Shown here: positions 51,682 to 61,030 of the stretch, in pieces
How the letters are laid out: the number at the start of each line of letters is the position of its first letter
Numbering within the stretch: position 1 is the first letter of the stretch
Position numbers and translations under genes: made by a program
Notes under the pieces: model-generated
The model's database searches: none
Seen by the model: the letters and a program-made list of their open reading frames with translations, nothing else
What the model was told of the DNA's origin: nothing
Origin: Rhizobacter sp. Root404
Lineage (GTDB): Bacteria; Pseudomonadota; Gammaproteobacteria; Burkholderiales; Burkholderiaceae_C
Reading direction: 5' to 3'
DNA length: 64,000 nt
Assembly: GCF_001425865.1 (NCBI RefSeq)
Contig: NZ_LMDS01000005.1
Span: forward strand, 1,364,760 to 1,428,759

Positions 51682-51710
51682 GATGTGATTCCCTGTGATT
51701 TCCAATGACG

Positions 51711-51745
51711 GCGCCGCACGCGGGGCCGTTGCCCGCGTGCGGCGC
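51711..51745. other. Long perfect hairpin between phaA and phaB
   Basis: GCGCCGCACGCGGG and CCCGCGTGCGGCGC form a perfect 14-base stem with a seven-base loop. No T-run follows in the direction of transcription (minus strand). It is more likely a processing or mRNA-stability element, or a partial terminator, that sets phaB expression apart from phaCA. Confidence 0.55.
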
Positions 51746-51815
51746 GCCAGCGCGTGCTGCGCCGGTGAGGTGGTGGCAGGCGACGAGGCGCCCGGCGGAA
51801 TGCTTCGCCGTGCGC

Positions 51816-52997
51816 TCAGCGCTCGACAGTCAACGCAACGCCCATGCCACCCCCGATGCACAGCGAGGCGATGCCCTTCTTGGCGTCGCGGCGTTGCATT
51901 TCGTGCAGCAGCGTCACCAGGATGCGGCAGCCGGACGCACCGATCGGGTGCCCGATCGCGATCGCGCCACCGTTGACGTTGACCTTGCTCGTGTCCCAGC
52001 CCATCTCGTTGTTGACGGCACAGGCCTGTGCCGCGAAGGCTTCGTTGATCTCGAGGAGGTCGAGGTCCTGGGCCTTCCAGCCGGCGCGCTGCAGCGCCTT
52101 CTGCGAGGCCGGCACCGGGCCCATGCCCATGATGCTCGGGTCGAGCGCGACGGTGGCGTAGCTGGCGATGCGCGCGAGCGGCTTCAGTCCCAGTTGCGCG
52201 GCCTTGGCGGCCGTCATCAGCACCACGCCGGCGGCGCCGTCGTTCAGGCCCGAGGCGTTGCCGGCGGTCACGCTGCCGGCCTTGTCGAACGCGGGGCGCA
52301 GACCGGCCAGCGCGTCGGCGCTGGTCTTCTTGTTGATGTACTCGTCGGCCGCGAAGACGATCGGGTCGCCCTTCTTCTGCGCGATGCTGAACGGCACGAT
52401 CTCGTCCTTGAACTTGCCGGCTTCCTGGGCCGCGGCCGCCTTCTGCTGCGAGGCGAGCGCGAGCGCGTCCTGCTTCTCGCGCGAGATGTCGTACTTCTTC
52501 GCGACGTTCTCGGCGGTGATGCCCATGTGGTACTTGTTGTACACGTCGAACAGGCCGTCGACGATCATCGTGTCGACCATCTTCCAGTCGCCCATGCGCA
52601 TGCCTTCGCGCGAATTCGGCAGCACGTGCGGGGACATGCTCATGCTCTCCTGGCCGCCGGCGATCACGATCTCGGAGTCGCCGTCGCGGATCGCCTGCGC
52701 CGCCAGCATCACGGCCTTCAGGCCCGAGCCGCAGACCGCATTGATCGTCAGCGCCGGAACGCTTTGCGGCAGGCCGGCCTTGATGACCGTCTGGCGCGCC
52801 GGGTTCTGGCCGGAGCCGGCCGTCAGCACTTGGCCGAAGATCAGCTCGTTGATCTGGTCGCCCGACAGGTTGGCGCGACGCAGCAGGTCTTGGACGACGG
52901 CGGCGCCGAGCTCAGGCGCGGGGGTCTTGCCCAGCGTGCCGCCGAACTTGCCGACTGCGGTGCGGGCGGCGGCGACGATGACGATGTCGGTGGTCAT
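51816..52997 (-). CDS. phaA: Acetyl-CoA C-acetyltransferase PhaA (beta-ketothiolase)
   Basis: A 393-residue thiolase that condenses two acetyl-CoA. The acyl-carrying C89 is in INAVCGSGLKAV; GHPIGASG and CIGGGMGVAL supply the second His and Cys. A GGAGA ribosome site precedes the ATG at 52997. It lies between phaC and phaB, the standard PHB order. The upstream open frame is a shadow of phaC. Confidence 0.96.
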   Translation of the reverse strand: MTTDIVIVAAARTAVGKFGGTLGKTPAPELGAAVVQDLLRRANLSGDQINELIFGQVLTAGSGQNPARQTVIKAGLPQSVPALTINAVCGSGLKAVMLAAQAIRDGDSEIVIAGGQESMSMSPHVLPNSREGMRMGDWKMVDTMIVDGLFDVYNKYHMGITAENVAKKYDISREKQDALALASQQKAAAAQEAGKFKDEIVPFSIAQKKGDPIVFAADEYINKKTSADALAGLRPAFDKAGSVTAGNASGLNDGAAGVVLMTAAKAAQLGLKPLARIASYATVALDPSIMGMGPVPASQKALQRAGWKAQDLDLLEINEAFAAQACAVNNEMGWDTSKVNVNGGAIAIGHPIGASGCRILVTLLHEMQRRDAKKGIASLCIGGGMGVALTVER

Positions 52998-53050
52998 GGA
53001 AGTTCTCCAGAGGTTGAGATGATGAAATGGGTCGGGGAAGGCGGTGCCGC

Positions 53051-54745
53051 TCAGGCGGCCTTCTGCTTCACGTAGCGGCCGGGAGCCGCCTCGATGACGG
53101 GATGTTGGCGGTTGCCGGGCGCCTTGGGCGCCGCGACCTGCTTGCCGGCGTGGCCCTTGAGCCAGCCGGCCCAGTCGGTCCACCAACTGCCCGGGTGTTC
53201 CGTGGCCTTGTCGAACCAGGTCTGCGCGTCGGCCGGCAGCGCGCCAGGGGCACCGATCCAGTGGCTGCGCTTGCCCTTGGCCGGCGGGTTGATCACGCCG
53301 GCGATGTGCCCGGACGCGCCGAGCACGAATCGGGTCGGGCTCTTGAGCACCGCGGTGTTGCGGTAGGCGCCCTCCCACGGCACGATGTGGTCCTCGCGCG
53401 AGGCGTAGATGTAGGCCGGCGCGCTGATCTTGCCCAGGTCGACCTTTTCACCGCACACCGTCAGCTTGCCCGGCTTGACCAGATTGTTCTCGAGGTAGGT
53501 GTTGCGCAGGTACCAGCAGTACATCGGCCCCGGCAGGTTGGTGCCGTCGCTGTTCCAGTAGAGCAGGTCGAACGGCGGCGGCGTCTCGCCCTTCAGGTAG
53601 TTGCCGACGACGTAGTTCCACACCAGGTCGTTCGGGCGCAGGAAGCTGAACGTGGTCGCGAGTTCCTGGCCTTTCAGCAGGTTGCCGCCGCCCGGGCTCT
53701 TCGGGCCGAGCGTCATCTCGCGCATCTGCACCATCGTCTCGTCGATGAACAGGTCGAGTACGCCGGTGCTGGTGAAGTCGAGGAAGGTGGTCAGCAGCGT
53801 CATGCTGGCCGCAGGCTTCTCGCCCCGCGCCGCCAGCACGGCCAGCGCCGTTGCGAGGATGGTGCCGCCCACGCAGAAACCGAGCGTGTTGATCTGTTTG
53901 CTGCCGGAGATCTCCTGGGTCAGCCCGATCGCGCGGATCGCCGCGTCCTCGATGTACTGGTCCCAGGTGTAGTTCTTGATGCTCTCATCGGCGTTGCGCC
54001 AGCTGACGACGAACACCCGATGGCCCTGTTCGACCGTGTAGCGGATCAGCGAATTCTCCGGCTGCAGGTCGAGAATGTAGTACTTGTTGATGCACGGCGG
54101 CACGAACAGCATCGGGCGCTCGTAGACCTTGGCGGTCAGCGGCTTGTACTCGATCAGCTGGAACAGCTCGTTCTCGAACACGATCGCGCCTTCGGTGGTC
54201 GCCACGTTGCGGCCGATCTCGAACACGCGCTCGTCGGTCTGCGAGACGTGGCCCTGGCGCACGTCGTCGAGCAGATGCTTGATGCCCTGGGCGATGCTCT
54301 CGCCCTTGGTCTCGAGCGCCTTGCGCTGCGCCTCCGGGTTGAGCGCGAGGTAGTTGCTGGGCGACGCCATGTCGATCCACTGCTGGACCGCGAAGCGGAT
54401 GCGCGCCTTGGTTTTCGCGTCGCCTTGCAGGCTGTCGGCCATCTGCATCAGCGTGCGCGCATTCAGCAGGTACATCTGCGCGGTGTAGGCGGCGGCGGGA
54501 TTCTTGACCCAGTCGGGCGCGGCGAAACGACGGTCGGCCGGCGCGGGCGGCTTGGCCTGCAAGGTCTGATTCCAGAGCTCGGTCGCCTGCTCGACATAGG
54601 CCTTTTGCAGCTCTGCCACCGCGGGCACTGACATGCTCAGGCCGGACATCGACTTCCAGATCTCGCCGAACGTGTGGCCCAGGGCTTGCGCGTTGGCCGC
54701 AAGATCGGTGGCGGACGCAGCCGCAGAATCGAGGGGGGTGGTCAT
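53051..54745 (-). CDS. phaC: Class I poly(3-hydroxyalkanoate) synthase PhaC
   Basis: A 564-residue polymerase. The lipase-like box is GFCVGG with nucleophile C291; the Asp is in SREDHIVPWEG and the His in GASGHIAGVINPP. The N-terminal 190 residues are the PhaC_N region. A class I single-subunit enzyme polymerises short-chain (R)-3-hydroxyacyl-CoA, here most likely to PHB. An AGGAGAC ribosome site precedes the ATG. It heads phaC-phaA-phaB; the AT-rich stretch upstream (about 54795-54880) is the probable promoter region. Confidence 0.96.
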   Translation of the reverse strand: MTTPLDSAAASATDLAANAQALGHTFGEIWKSMSGLSMSVPAVAELQKAYVEQATELWNQTLQAKPPAPADRRFAAPDWVKNPAAAYTAQMYLLNARTLMQMADSLQGDAKTKARIRFAVQQWIDMASPSNYLALNPEAQRKALETKGESIAQGIKHLLDDVRQGHVSQTDERVFEIGRNVATTEGAIVFENELFQLIEYKPLTAKVYERPMLFVPPCINKYYILDLQPENSLIRYTVEQGHRVFVVSWRNADESIKNYTWDQYIEDAAIRAIGLTQEISGSKQINTLGFCVGGTILATALAVLAARGEKPAASMTLLTTFLDFTSTGVLDLFIDETMVQMREMTLGPKSPGGGNLLKGQELATTFSFLRPNDLVWNYVVGNYLKGETPPPFDLLYWNSDGTNLPGPMYCWYLRNTYLENNLVKPGKLTVCGEKVDLGKISAPAYIYASREDHIVPWEGAYRNTAVLKSPTRFVLGASGHIAGVINPPAKGKRSHWIGAPGALPADAQTWFDKATEHPGSWWTDWAGWLKGHAGKQVAAPKAPGNRQHPVIEAAPGRYVKQKAA

Positions 54746-54900
54746 GAGTCTCCTGGGCTGGCGAGGGCGGTCTGGGGCAGCGCTTCGTGCACTTGTTTTA
54801 CGTGAGTCTGCAGGGTTTGTACATCCGCAGGCTATCCCTACTTGTATCGCATTATGACATTCAATTTCACAATCAGGCAGAATAACGCCGGGCCGCCGCG

Positions 54901-55176
54901 ATGGTGTTGATCGCCATCGCCTGGGGCTACGTCGTGCTGATGGTGGCTGTCGTCGAGGCGACGAGCCCGCGCGGCACGCTGCTGGGCGCGCTGTTCACGG
55001 TGCTGCTGTACGGCGTGCTGCCGCTCGGCATCGTCGGCTACCTGGTGCTGAGTCCGGCGCGCAAGCGAGCCCGGCGGGCAGCCGAGAGCGCCGTCTCAAA
55101 CGACGCGTCGGTTGATCCAGATCAAGGCGGCCATGCGGCCGGTGACGCGATCGCGACGAAACGAGAAGAACCGTGA
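54901..55176 (+). CDS. Small two-helix membrane protein, unknown function
   Basis: A 91-residue protein with two membrane helices (about 2-20 and 28-50), a basic stop-transfer stretch (ARKRARRAAE) and a hydrophilic tail ending TKREEP. The topology and the tail resemble a small family I recall from Burkholderiales next to the laccase-like gene, but I cannot name it. Its last 81 bases overlap the convergent pgeF gene; both frames look protein-like, so the overlap is probably real. Confidence 0.6.
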   Translation: MVLIAIAWGYVVLMVAVVEATSPRGTLLGALFTVLLYGVLPLGIVGYLVLSPARKRARRAAESAVSNDASVDPDQGGHAAGDAIATKREEP

Positions 55177-55851
55177 CGGCTCGCTGACCGTGCACCAGGT
55201 GCCGCCGTCGATGGCGCGAACGCCGGCGGCGAGAAGACGGTCACGAGCCAAACCGGGCAGATCCGCCAGCCACTTGCCGGCGCTCTTGGCGACGAAGCGG
55301 CCGGCGCCGGCGGCGCCGAACGCGTCCAGCACATCCGGCCCCACCTCGAACCGGGCCGGCCCGATGCAGGCGCCAAGCCAGACCCGCACGTCGCCCGCCT
55401 CGCACCGTCCCGCCTGCGCGACCTTCGCGAGCGTCGCCTCCAGCACGCCCGCGGCCAGGCCGCGCCAGCCCGCATGGGCGGCGCCGACCGCCCGCCCGCC
55501 GGGCGCGGCGAACAGCACCGGCAGGCAGTCGGCCACCTGCACCGCGCAGGCGATGCCCGGCTCGGTGGTGACGGCCGCATCGGCTCGATGACCGGGCGCG
55601 CGCGCATCGGCATCGGCGCCCGTAAGGTGGACCACGGCCGTGCCGTGCACTTGGTCGAGCCAGACCGGCGTGACGCCGAGCGCCTGCGCGACCACCTGCT
55701 GGTTGTGGGCCACAGCGAACGGCTGGTCACCAGTCCCGGCTCGCAGGTTCAGGCTGTCGAACGGCGCGGCGCTGATGCCGCCGAGGCGCGTCGTCATCAC
55801 GGCGCCGACGTCATCGACCGGCCACGCCGGGCGCAGCCAGTCGGGGTGCAT
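55096..55851 (-). CDS. pgeF: Multicopper-polyphenol-oxidase/laccase-domain protein (PgeF/YfiH family)
   Basis: A 251-residue protein with the family's metal-site residues: His in WLDQVHGTAVV, Cys in VQVADCLPVLF and His in VGAAHAGWRGL. Members were called polyphenol oxidases; YfiH acts as a peptidoglycan-editing enzyme that removes mis-incorporated Ser from UDP-MurNAc peptides, and others cleave purine nucleosides. The ATG at 55851 starts at MHPDWLRPAWP, the usual N-terminus. It lies two bases after the stop of the fumarylacetoacetase-family gene, on the same strand. Confidence 0.9.
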   Translation of the reverse strand: MHPDWLRPAWPVDDVGAVMTTRLGGISAAPFDSLNLRAGTGDQPFAVAHNQQVVAQALGVTPVWLDQVHGTAVVHLTGADADARAPGHRADAAVTTEPGIACAVQVADCLPVLFAAPGGRAVGAAHAGWRGLAAGVLEATLAKVAQAGRCEAGDVRVWLGACIGPARFEVGPDVLDAFGAAGAGRFVAKSAGKWLADLPGLARDRLLAAGVRAIDGGTWCTVSEPSRFFSFRRDRVTGRMAALIWINRRVV

Positions 55852-55853
55852 CG

Positions 55854-56564
55854 TCACGCGGCCGGGATCAGCTTGACCTCGAGCGTGCCGACGCCTTCGA
55901 GGCTGGCGCGCAGCGTGTCGCCCACCTCCACGGCCGCGACGCCTTCCGGCGTGCCGGTGTAAATCAGGTCGCCGGGTTGCAGTTCCCAGGCTTTCGAGAG
56001 GTGCTCGATGATTTCGGCGACGCTCCAGATCAGCTTGCCCAGCGTGCTGGCCTGGCGCGGCTGGCCGTTGACGAGCAGCGAGATCTTGGTGTCGGGCGTC
56101 AGGCTGCAATCCTCCGCCCGACGGATCGGACCAATCGGTGCGGACTCGTCGAAGCCCTTGGAGATGCACCACGGCCGGCCCTGCTTCTTGGCGTCGTTCT
56201 GCAGATCGCGGCGCGTCATGTCCAGGCCGATCGCGTAGCCCCACACGTGCTCGAGCGCCTGCGCGGCGGGAATGTCGCGCCCGCCCTTGCCGATCGCGAC
56301 GACCAGCTCGAGTTCGTGGTGCAGGCTCTTCGTCAGCGTCGGGTAGTGCATCGCGCCGACCGTGCCCTCGGCGACCGGCAACACGGCGTCGGCGGGCTTC
56401 ATGAAGAAGAACGGTGCCTCGCGACCGCTGTGGCCCATCTCGATGGCGTGCTCGACGTAATTGCGCCCCACGCAGTAGATGCGGTGCACCGGGAACAGTG
56501 CGCCCGCCGCTCCGCCTTGAACCGGAACCGCAGCGGCTGGGACAGGATTGATAACAAATGTCAT
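55854..56564 (-). CDS. Fumarylacetoacetate hydrolase-family protein (fumarylpyruvate hydrolase-like)
   Basis: A 236-residue FAH-fold enzyme. IYCVGRNYVEHAIEMG, the metal-binding Glu region HHELELVVAIGKGG and GYAIGLDMTRRDLQ are all present. Short FAH proteins hydrolyse fumarylpyruvate or acylpyruvates, or act as oxaloacetate decarboxylase-like enzymes; which one is not clear here. The ATG at 56564 (MTFVINPVP) is preferred; an ATG 23 codons upstream would add a weakly supported extension. Confidence 0.85.
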   Translation of the reverse strand: MTFVINPVPAAAVPVQGGAAGALFPVHRIYCVGRNYVEHAIEMGHSGREAPFFFMKPADAVLPVAEGTVGAMHYPTLTKSLHHELELVVAIGKGGRDIPAAQALEHVWGYAIGLDMTRRDLQNDAKKQGRPWCISKGFDESAPIGPIRRAEDCSLTPDTKISLLVNGQPRQASTLGKLIWSVAEIIEHLSKAWELQPGDLIYTGTPEGVAAVEVGDTLRASLEGVGTLEVKLIPAA

Positions 56565-56698
56565 GGCACGAAAACCTTGGTTTGTCCAACGGTGCGCCGC
56601 CGCAACGGCGCATACATCGTGGAATGATGCCATGCAGCGTTGGGTTTCACCGGCCGCCGGCGCGCGAGCGCCCAGGTCCCGCCGCTACACTCGCGCCC

Positions 56699-57247
56699 AT
56701 GTTGATCGCACCGCACGGCATCAAGCACTGCAAGGTCTGCGGTGGCTCGACGGTCTACACGGTGCCGGCCGACGACAACCGCGAGCGCGCGACCTGCACG
56801 GCGTGCCACATGGTTCACTACGAGAACCCGCTCAACGTGGTCGGCACCGTCCCGGCCTGGGGCGATCAGGTGCTGCTCTGCCGCCGCAACATCGAACCGC
56901 GCTTCGGGATGTGGACGCTGCCTGCGGGCTTCATGGAACTGGGCGAGACGCTCGAACAAGGCGCCGCCCGCGAGACCGTCGAAGAGGCCGGCGCGCACTT
57001 CGAGATGCTGGACCTGTTCACCGTGCTCAGCGTGGTGCGGGTCGGCCAGGTGCACATGTACTTCCGCGCGCGCCTGCTGGACCTCGACTTCGCCCCGGGC
57101 CCCGAGACGATCGAAGCCCGCCTGTTCCGCGAAGACGAGATCCCGTGGGACGAGCTCGCGTTCCGCACCGTGCGCGAGACGCTGCAGCACTATTTTGCGG
57201 ACAAGCGGCTCGGCCGCTTCGGACTGCACTGTTCGGGCATTTCCTGA
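56699..57247 (+). CDS. Nudix hydrolase with N-terminal zinc ribbon
   Basis: A 182-residue protein. An N-terminal zinc ribbon has the pairs CKVC and CTAC (about 11-14 and 34-37). The Nudix box is complete: GFMELGETLEQGAARETVEE with AG (G-x5-E-x7-REx-x-EE-x-G). The resemblance is to NudC-like or ADP-ribose hydrolases with a zinc ribbon, but the substrate is open. A TACACT hexamer ends eight bases before the ATG. It is divergent from the FAH gene and 55 bases ahead of the secretion operon. Confidence 0.87.
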   Translation: MLIAPHGIKHCKVCGGSTVYTVPADDNRERATCTACHMVHYENPLNVVGTVPAWGDQVLLCRRNIEPRFGMWTLPAGFMELGETLEQGAARETVEEAGAHFEMLDLFTVLSVVRVGQVHMYFRARLLDLDFAPGPETIEARLFREDEIPWDELAFRTVRETLQHYFADKRLGRFGLHCSGIS

Positions 57248-57301
57248 GCCTCCTTCGTTTCTCCGTTCCCGATTCCTTTTCCGGCACTGCCGCTTTCGTC
57301 C

Positions 57302-59467
57302 ATGAGTTCGACTGCTTCGCCGCGCTTGCGAGAAGACCTGATCCACGCCGACCCCCTGCTCGACGGCCTGGTCGAAATTTGTCGCCTGCACGGCCGGGCG
57401 GCGTCGCGGGCGACGCTCTCTGCGGGCATGCCGCTGGTGGACGGGCGCATGACGCTGGAGCTGGCCGAACGCGCGGCAGCGCGTGCGGGCATGTCGACGC
57501 GGCTCCAGCGCCTGGCGCTTGGCCAGATCGACGCCGCCACGCTGCCCGCGATCCTGGTGCTGCACGGCGACCGCGCCTGCGTACTGCTCGGCTGGGACGA
57601 CAGCGGCACCAACGCCCGCGTGCTGCTGCCCGAGACCGGGCAGGGCACCGTGCTGATGCCGCGCGTCGAGCTGGCCGAGCGCCACGCCGGCGTGGTGCTG
57701 TTCGTTCGCCCGCATTTCCGCTTCGACAAGCGGACCGAGGGCATGGCCAGCAGCGAGACGCCGCGCTCGCGCCACTGGTTCTGGGGCGCGTTGCTCCAGC
57801 AGCGCTTCGTCTACCGGGACGTGCTCTGGGCCGCGCTGCTGATCAACCTGTTCGCGCTGGCGTCCCCGATGTTCTCGATGAACGTCTACGACCGCGTGGT
57901 GCCGAACAACGCCGTCGAGACCCTGTGGGCGCTCGCGATCGGCGTCGTGCTGGTGCTCGGCGCCGACCTGTTCATGCGCCTGCTGCGCAGCCACTTCGTC
58001 GACGAGGCGAGCGCCCGTGTCGATGTACAGATCTCCGCGGCGTTGATGGAAAAGGTGCTCGGCATGCGCCTCGAACATCGCGCCGAGTCGGTCGGCTCGT
58101 TCGCGGCCAGCCTGCGCAGCTTCGAACAGGTGCGGGACTTCATCGCCTCGAGCACCGTGACCGCGCTGATCGACCTGCCGTTCTCGCTGCTGTTCGTCGT
58201 GGTGATGCTGTGGATCTCGCCGTGGCTTGCCTTGCCGGTGGTGCTGGCGGGGTTACTGATCCTGGCGCTCGGCTGGGTCCGGCAGCAGCGCCTGCATGAG
58301 CTGTCCGAGACCACCTACCGCGCCTCCGCCATGCGCCACGCCACGCTGATCGAGAGCCTGACCGGCATCGAGACGATCAAGGCGCAAGGCGCCGAGAGCG
58401 TGATCCAGCGGCGCTGGGAGCGGGCCAACCTGTTCCTGGCCAAGACCAACGTCAAGACGCGCGCGCTGTCGTCCGGCGCGATGTACGGCACGAACACGCT
58501 GATCCAGTTGGTGTCGGTCGTCATCGTGATCATCGGCGTCTACCTGATCGGCCAGCGCGAGCTGACGATGGGCGCGCTGATCGCCTCGAGCATGCTGTCG
58601 TCGAGGGCCCTCGCGCCGGCCGGACAGATCATCGGTCTGATGCTGCAGTACCAGGGCGCGCGCACCGCGCTCGAGAACCTGAACCGGATGATGGACAAGC
58701 CGGTCGAGCGGCCGGTCGGCCAGTCGTTCGTCGAGCGGCCGACGCTGCGCGGTGGAATCGAGTTCCGCAATGTCCACTTTGCCTATCCGGGACGCACCGA
58801 TTCCGCGCTCGAAGGCCTGAGCTTCAAGATCGCACCGGGCGAGAAGGTCGCGCTGATCGGCCGCGTCGGCTCGGGCAAGTCGACCATCCAGCGCCTGATC
58901 ATGGGCCTGTACCAACCGAACGAAGGAGCGGTGCTGCTCGACGGCATCGACCTGCGCCAGCTCGACCCGGCCGACGTGCGCCGCAACTGCGGCTACGTCT
59001 CCCAGGACGTGACGCTCTTCTACGGCACCTTGCGCGAGAACATCGCGCTGGGCCTGCCCTACGCGCACGATTCGGCGATCGTCGCGGCCGCCGATGTGGC
59101 CGGCATGACCGACCTGGTCAACCGCCATCCGCGCGGGTTCGACATGCCGGTCGGCGAACGCGGCGAATCGCTCTCTGGCGGGCAGCGCCAGAGCGTCGGC
59201 GTGGCTCGGGCCGTCCTGCACAACGCGCCGATGCTGCTGCTCGACGAGCCGACCAGCGCGATGGACTTCTCCACCGAGGCGCAGATGACCGGCCGGCTCG
59301 GCGCATTCGCGCAGGACAAGACCGTGGTGCTGGTCACGCACCGCACCTCGCTGCTGGCGATGGTCACCCGCGTGATCGTGATCGATGGCGGCAAGATCGT
59401 TGCGGACGGCCCGCGCGATCGCATCATGGAAGCACTGCAGAGCGGACGCGTGGCGAAGGCAGCATGA
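57302..59467 (+). CDS. lapB: Type I secretion ABC transporter, LapB-like
   Basis: A 721-residue inner-membrane exporter. The N-terminal 135 residues are a C39-peptidase-like domain without the catalytic Cys (ICRLHGRAASRATLSAGMPL), the degenerate form used for docking substrate. Six membrane segments follow (about 165-450), then the ATPase domain with Walker A GRVGSGKST, signature LSGGQRQS and Walker B MLLLDEPTSAMD. It overlaps the adaptor gene by four bases and precedes a giant repeat adhesin, so it is the export pump for that protein. Confidence 0.93.
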   Translation: MSSTASPRLREDLIHADPLLDGLVEICRLHGRAASRATLSAGMPLVDGRMTLELAERAAARAGMSTRLQRLALGQIDAATLPAILVLHGDRACVLLGWDDSGTNARVLLPETGQGTVLMPRVELAERHAGVVLFVRPHFRFDKRTEGMASSETPRSRHWFWGALLQQRFVYRDVLWAALLINLFALASPMFSMNVYDRVVPNNAVETLWALAIGVVLVLGADLFMRLLRSHFVDEASARVDVQISAALMEKVLGMRLEHRAESVGSFAASLRSFEQVRDFIASSTVTALIDLPFSLLFVVVMLWISPWLALPVVLAGLLILALGWVRQQRLHELSETTYRASAMRHATLIESLTGIETIKAQGAESVIQRRWERANLFLAKTNVKTRALSSGAMYGTNTLIQLVSVVIVIIGVYLIGQRELTMGALIASSMLSSRALAPAGQIIGLMLQYQGARTALENLNRMMDKPVERPVGQSFVERPTLRGGIEFRNVHFAYPGRTDSALEGLSFKIAPGEKVALIGRVGSGKSTIQRLIMGLYQPNEGAVLLDGIDLRQLDPADVRRNCGYVSQDVTLFYGTLRENIALGLPYAHDSAIVAAADVAGMTDLVNRHPRGFDMPVGERGESLSGGQRQSVGVARAVLHNAPMLLLDEPTSAMDFSTEAQMTGRLGAFAQDKTVVLVTHRTSLLAMVTRVIVIDGGKIVADGPRDRIMEALQSGRVAKAA

Positions 59468-60867
59468 GCGCATTGATCACTCCCCCCACGGGCCCGGCAC
59501 CCCGGGCGGGCATTCGCCAGCGCCTGGCAGACGCCCTGGCCGCGACCCCCGACGACCGCGACGGCGCCGGCTTCCGCGGCTTCGATCTGGAGGCCGGCGA
59601 CCTGATGTCGCGGGCCAAGACGCAGCGCGCGCAGAAGATCGTGCGCGCGGCCGTCGTCGTGGTCGTTCTGCTGCTGATCTGGGCCGCGCTCGCCAAGGTC
59701 GACGAGATCACCAAGGGCGATGCGCGGGTGATCTCGTCACGCCAGCTGCAACTCGTGCAATCGCTCGACGGCGGCGTCGTGTCCGAGATCCTCGTGAAAG
59801 AAGGCCAGGTCGTCGAGAAGGACCAGCTCCTGCTGAAGATCGACGAGACGCGCGCCACCTCCGGCGTGCGCGAGAGCGCAGCGCAGGGCTTCGCGCTGCG
59901 GGCCCGACAGGCCCGGCTGCGGGCGCTCGCCGAAGGCGCGGCATTCGAAGCACCGCCCGCGAGCGACAGCGCCGACGAGCGCCGCATCGTCGAAGAGGAG
60001 CGGCGCCTGTACGAGACGCGCCTGTCCGAGCTGAACACGCAGCTGGCGATCAACCAGCAGCAACTCCAGCAGCGCCAGCAGGAACTGGGCGAGATGCGCT
60101 CGCGCAAGGCCTCGGCCGATCGCAGCCTCGACCTCGCGCAGCAAGAGCTGACCAAGACCCGCCCGCTGCTCGCCAGCGGCGCCGTCTCCGAGGTCGACAT
60201 CTTGCGGCTGGAAGGCGCAGTTTCCAAGGCGCGCGGCGATTCGGAACAATCCGGCGCGCAGATCGCGCGTGTGCAGGCATCCATCGGCGAGGCGCAGCGC
60301 AAGATCCAGGAGACCGAGCTGACCTTCCGCAACGAGGCCCGCAAGGAATTGGCCGAGGTGATGGGCAAGCTCAACGCGCTGAACCAGGGCGCGGTGGCCC
60401 TCACGGACAAGGTCGACAAATCCCAGATCCGCAGCCCGTTGCGCGGACGCGTCCAGCGCCTGCTCGCCAACACGGTGGGCGGCGTGGTGCAGCCCGGCAA
60501 GGACATCGTCGAGATCGTGCCGCTCGACGACGTGCTGGTGCTCGAGGCCAAAGTGATGCCGCGCGACATCGCGTTCATCCACCCGGGCCAGGCGGCCACC
60601 GTGAAGTTCACCGCCTACGACTTTTCGATCTACGGCGGCATGGACGCCACGGTCGAGAACATCAGCCCCGACACGGTGGTCGACGAGAAGGGCAACGCGT
60701 TCTATCTCGTGCGGGTGCGCACGACGCGCGCCAACTTCAGCGAGAAGCTGCCGATCATCCCGGGCATGACCGCGGAGGTCGACATCCTCACCGGTCACAA
60801 GACCGTGATGTCGTACCTGCTCAAGCCGGTGCTCAAGGGCAAGGCCTACGCACTGCGCGAGCGTTGA
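59464..60867 (+). CDS. lapC: HlyD-family type I secretion membrane-fusion protein, LapC-like
   Basis: A 467-residue periplasmic adaptor. One N-terminal membrane helix (about 56-76: VRAAVVVVVLLLIWAALAKV) is followed by a lipoyl-like half (QLVQSLDGGVVSEILVKEGQ), a long coiled-coil hairpin (about 170-310) and a beta-barrel part with FTAYDFSIYGGMDATV and VEIVPLDDVLVLEAKV. It bridges the pump to a TolC-type outer-membrane channel. That channel gene is not in the window. Confidence 0.93.
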   Translation: MSALITPPTGPAPRAGIRQRLADALAATPDDRDGAGFRGFDLEAGDLMSRAKTQRAQKIVRAAVVVVVLLLIWAALAKVDEITKGDARVISSRQLQLVQSLDGGVVSEILVKEGQVVEKDQLLLKIDETRATSGVRESAAQGFALRARQARLRALAEGAAFEAPPASDSADERRIVEEERRLYETRLSELNTQLAINQQQLQQRQQELGEMRSRKASADRSLDLAQQELTKTRPLLASGAVSEVDILRLEGAVSKARGDSEQSGAQIARVQASIGEAQRKIQETELTFRNEARKELAEVMGKLNALNQGAVALTDKVDKSQIRSPLRGRVQRLLANTVGGVVQPGKDIVEIVPLDDVLVLEAKVMPRDIAFIHPGQAATVKFTAYDFSIYGGMDATVENISPDTVVDEKGNAFYLVRVRTTRANFSEKLPIIPGMTAEVDILTGHKTVMSYLLKPVLKGKAYALRER

Positions 60868-60883
60868 CACCCAATTCGGTGTC
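60866..60883. other. 6-6-6 inverted repeat at the lapC stop
   Basis: GACACC-CAATTC-GGTGTC overlaps the last bases of the lapC stop codon. There is no T-run. A second short repeat (CTTGC-GCTAT-GCAAG) follows near 60900. They fill the 163-base gap to the adhesin gene and could be regulatory or processing elements; no clear promoter is visible there. Confidence 0.3.
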
Positions 60884-61030
60884 CGAAATAAGCCGAATCG
60901 CCTTGCGCTATGCAAGCGCGAAGTCCGGCTTTAGGTGAATGGCTTCACGTTGTGACCGTGTTGCGCGCACATAAGGAAGGTCGACTGAAATAGGCTCGCT
61001 TATCCGTTTCCTTGCCTTTTCAACCGACTC

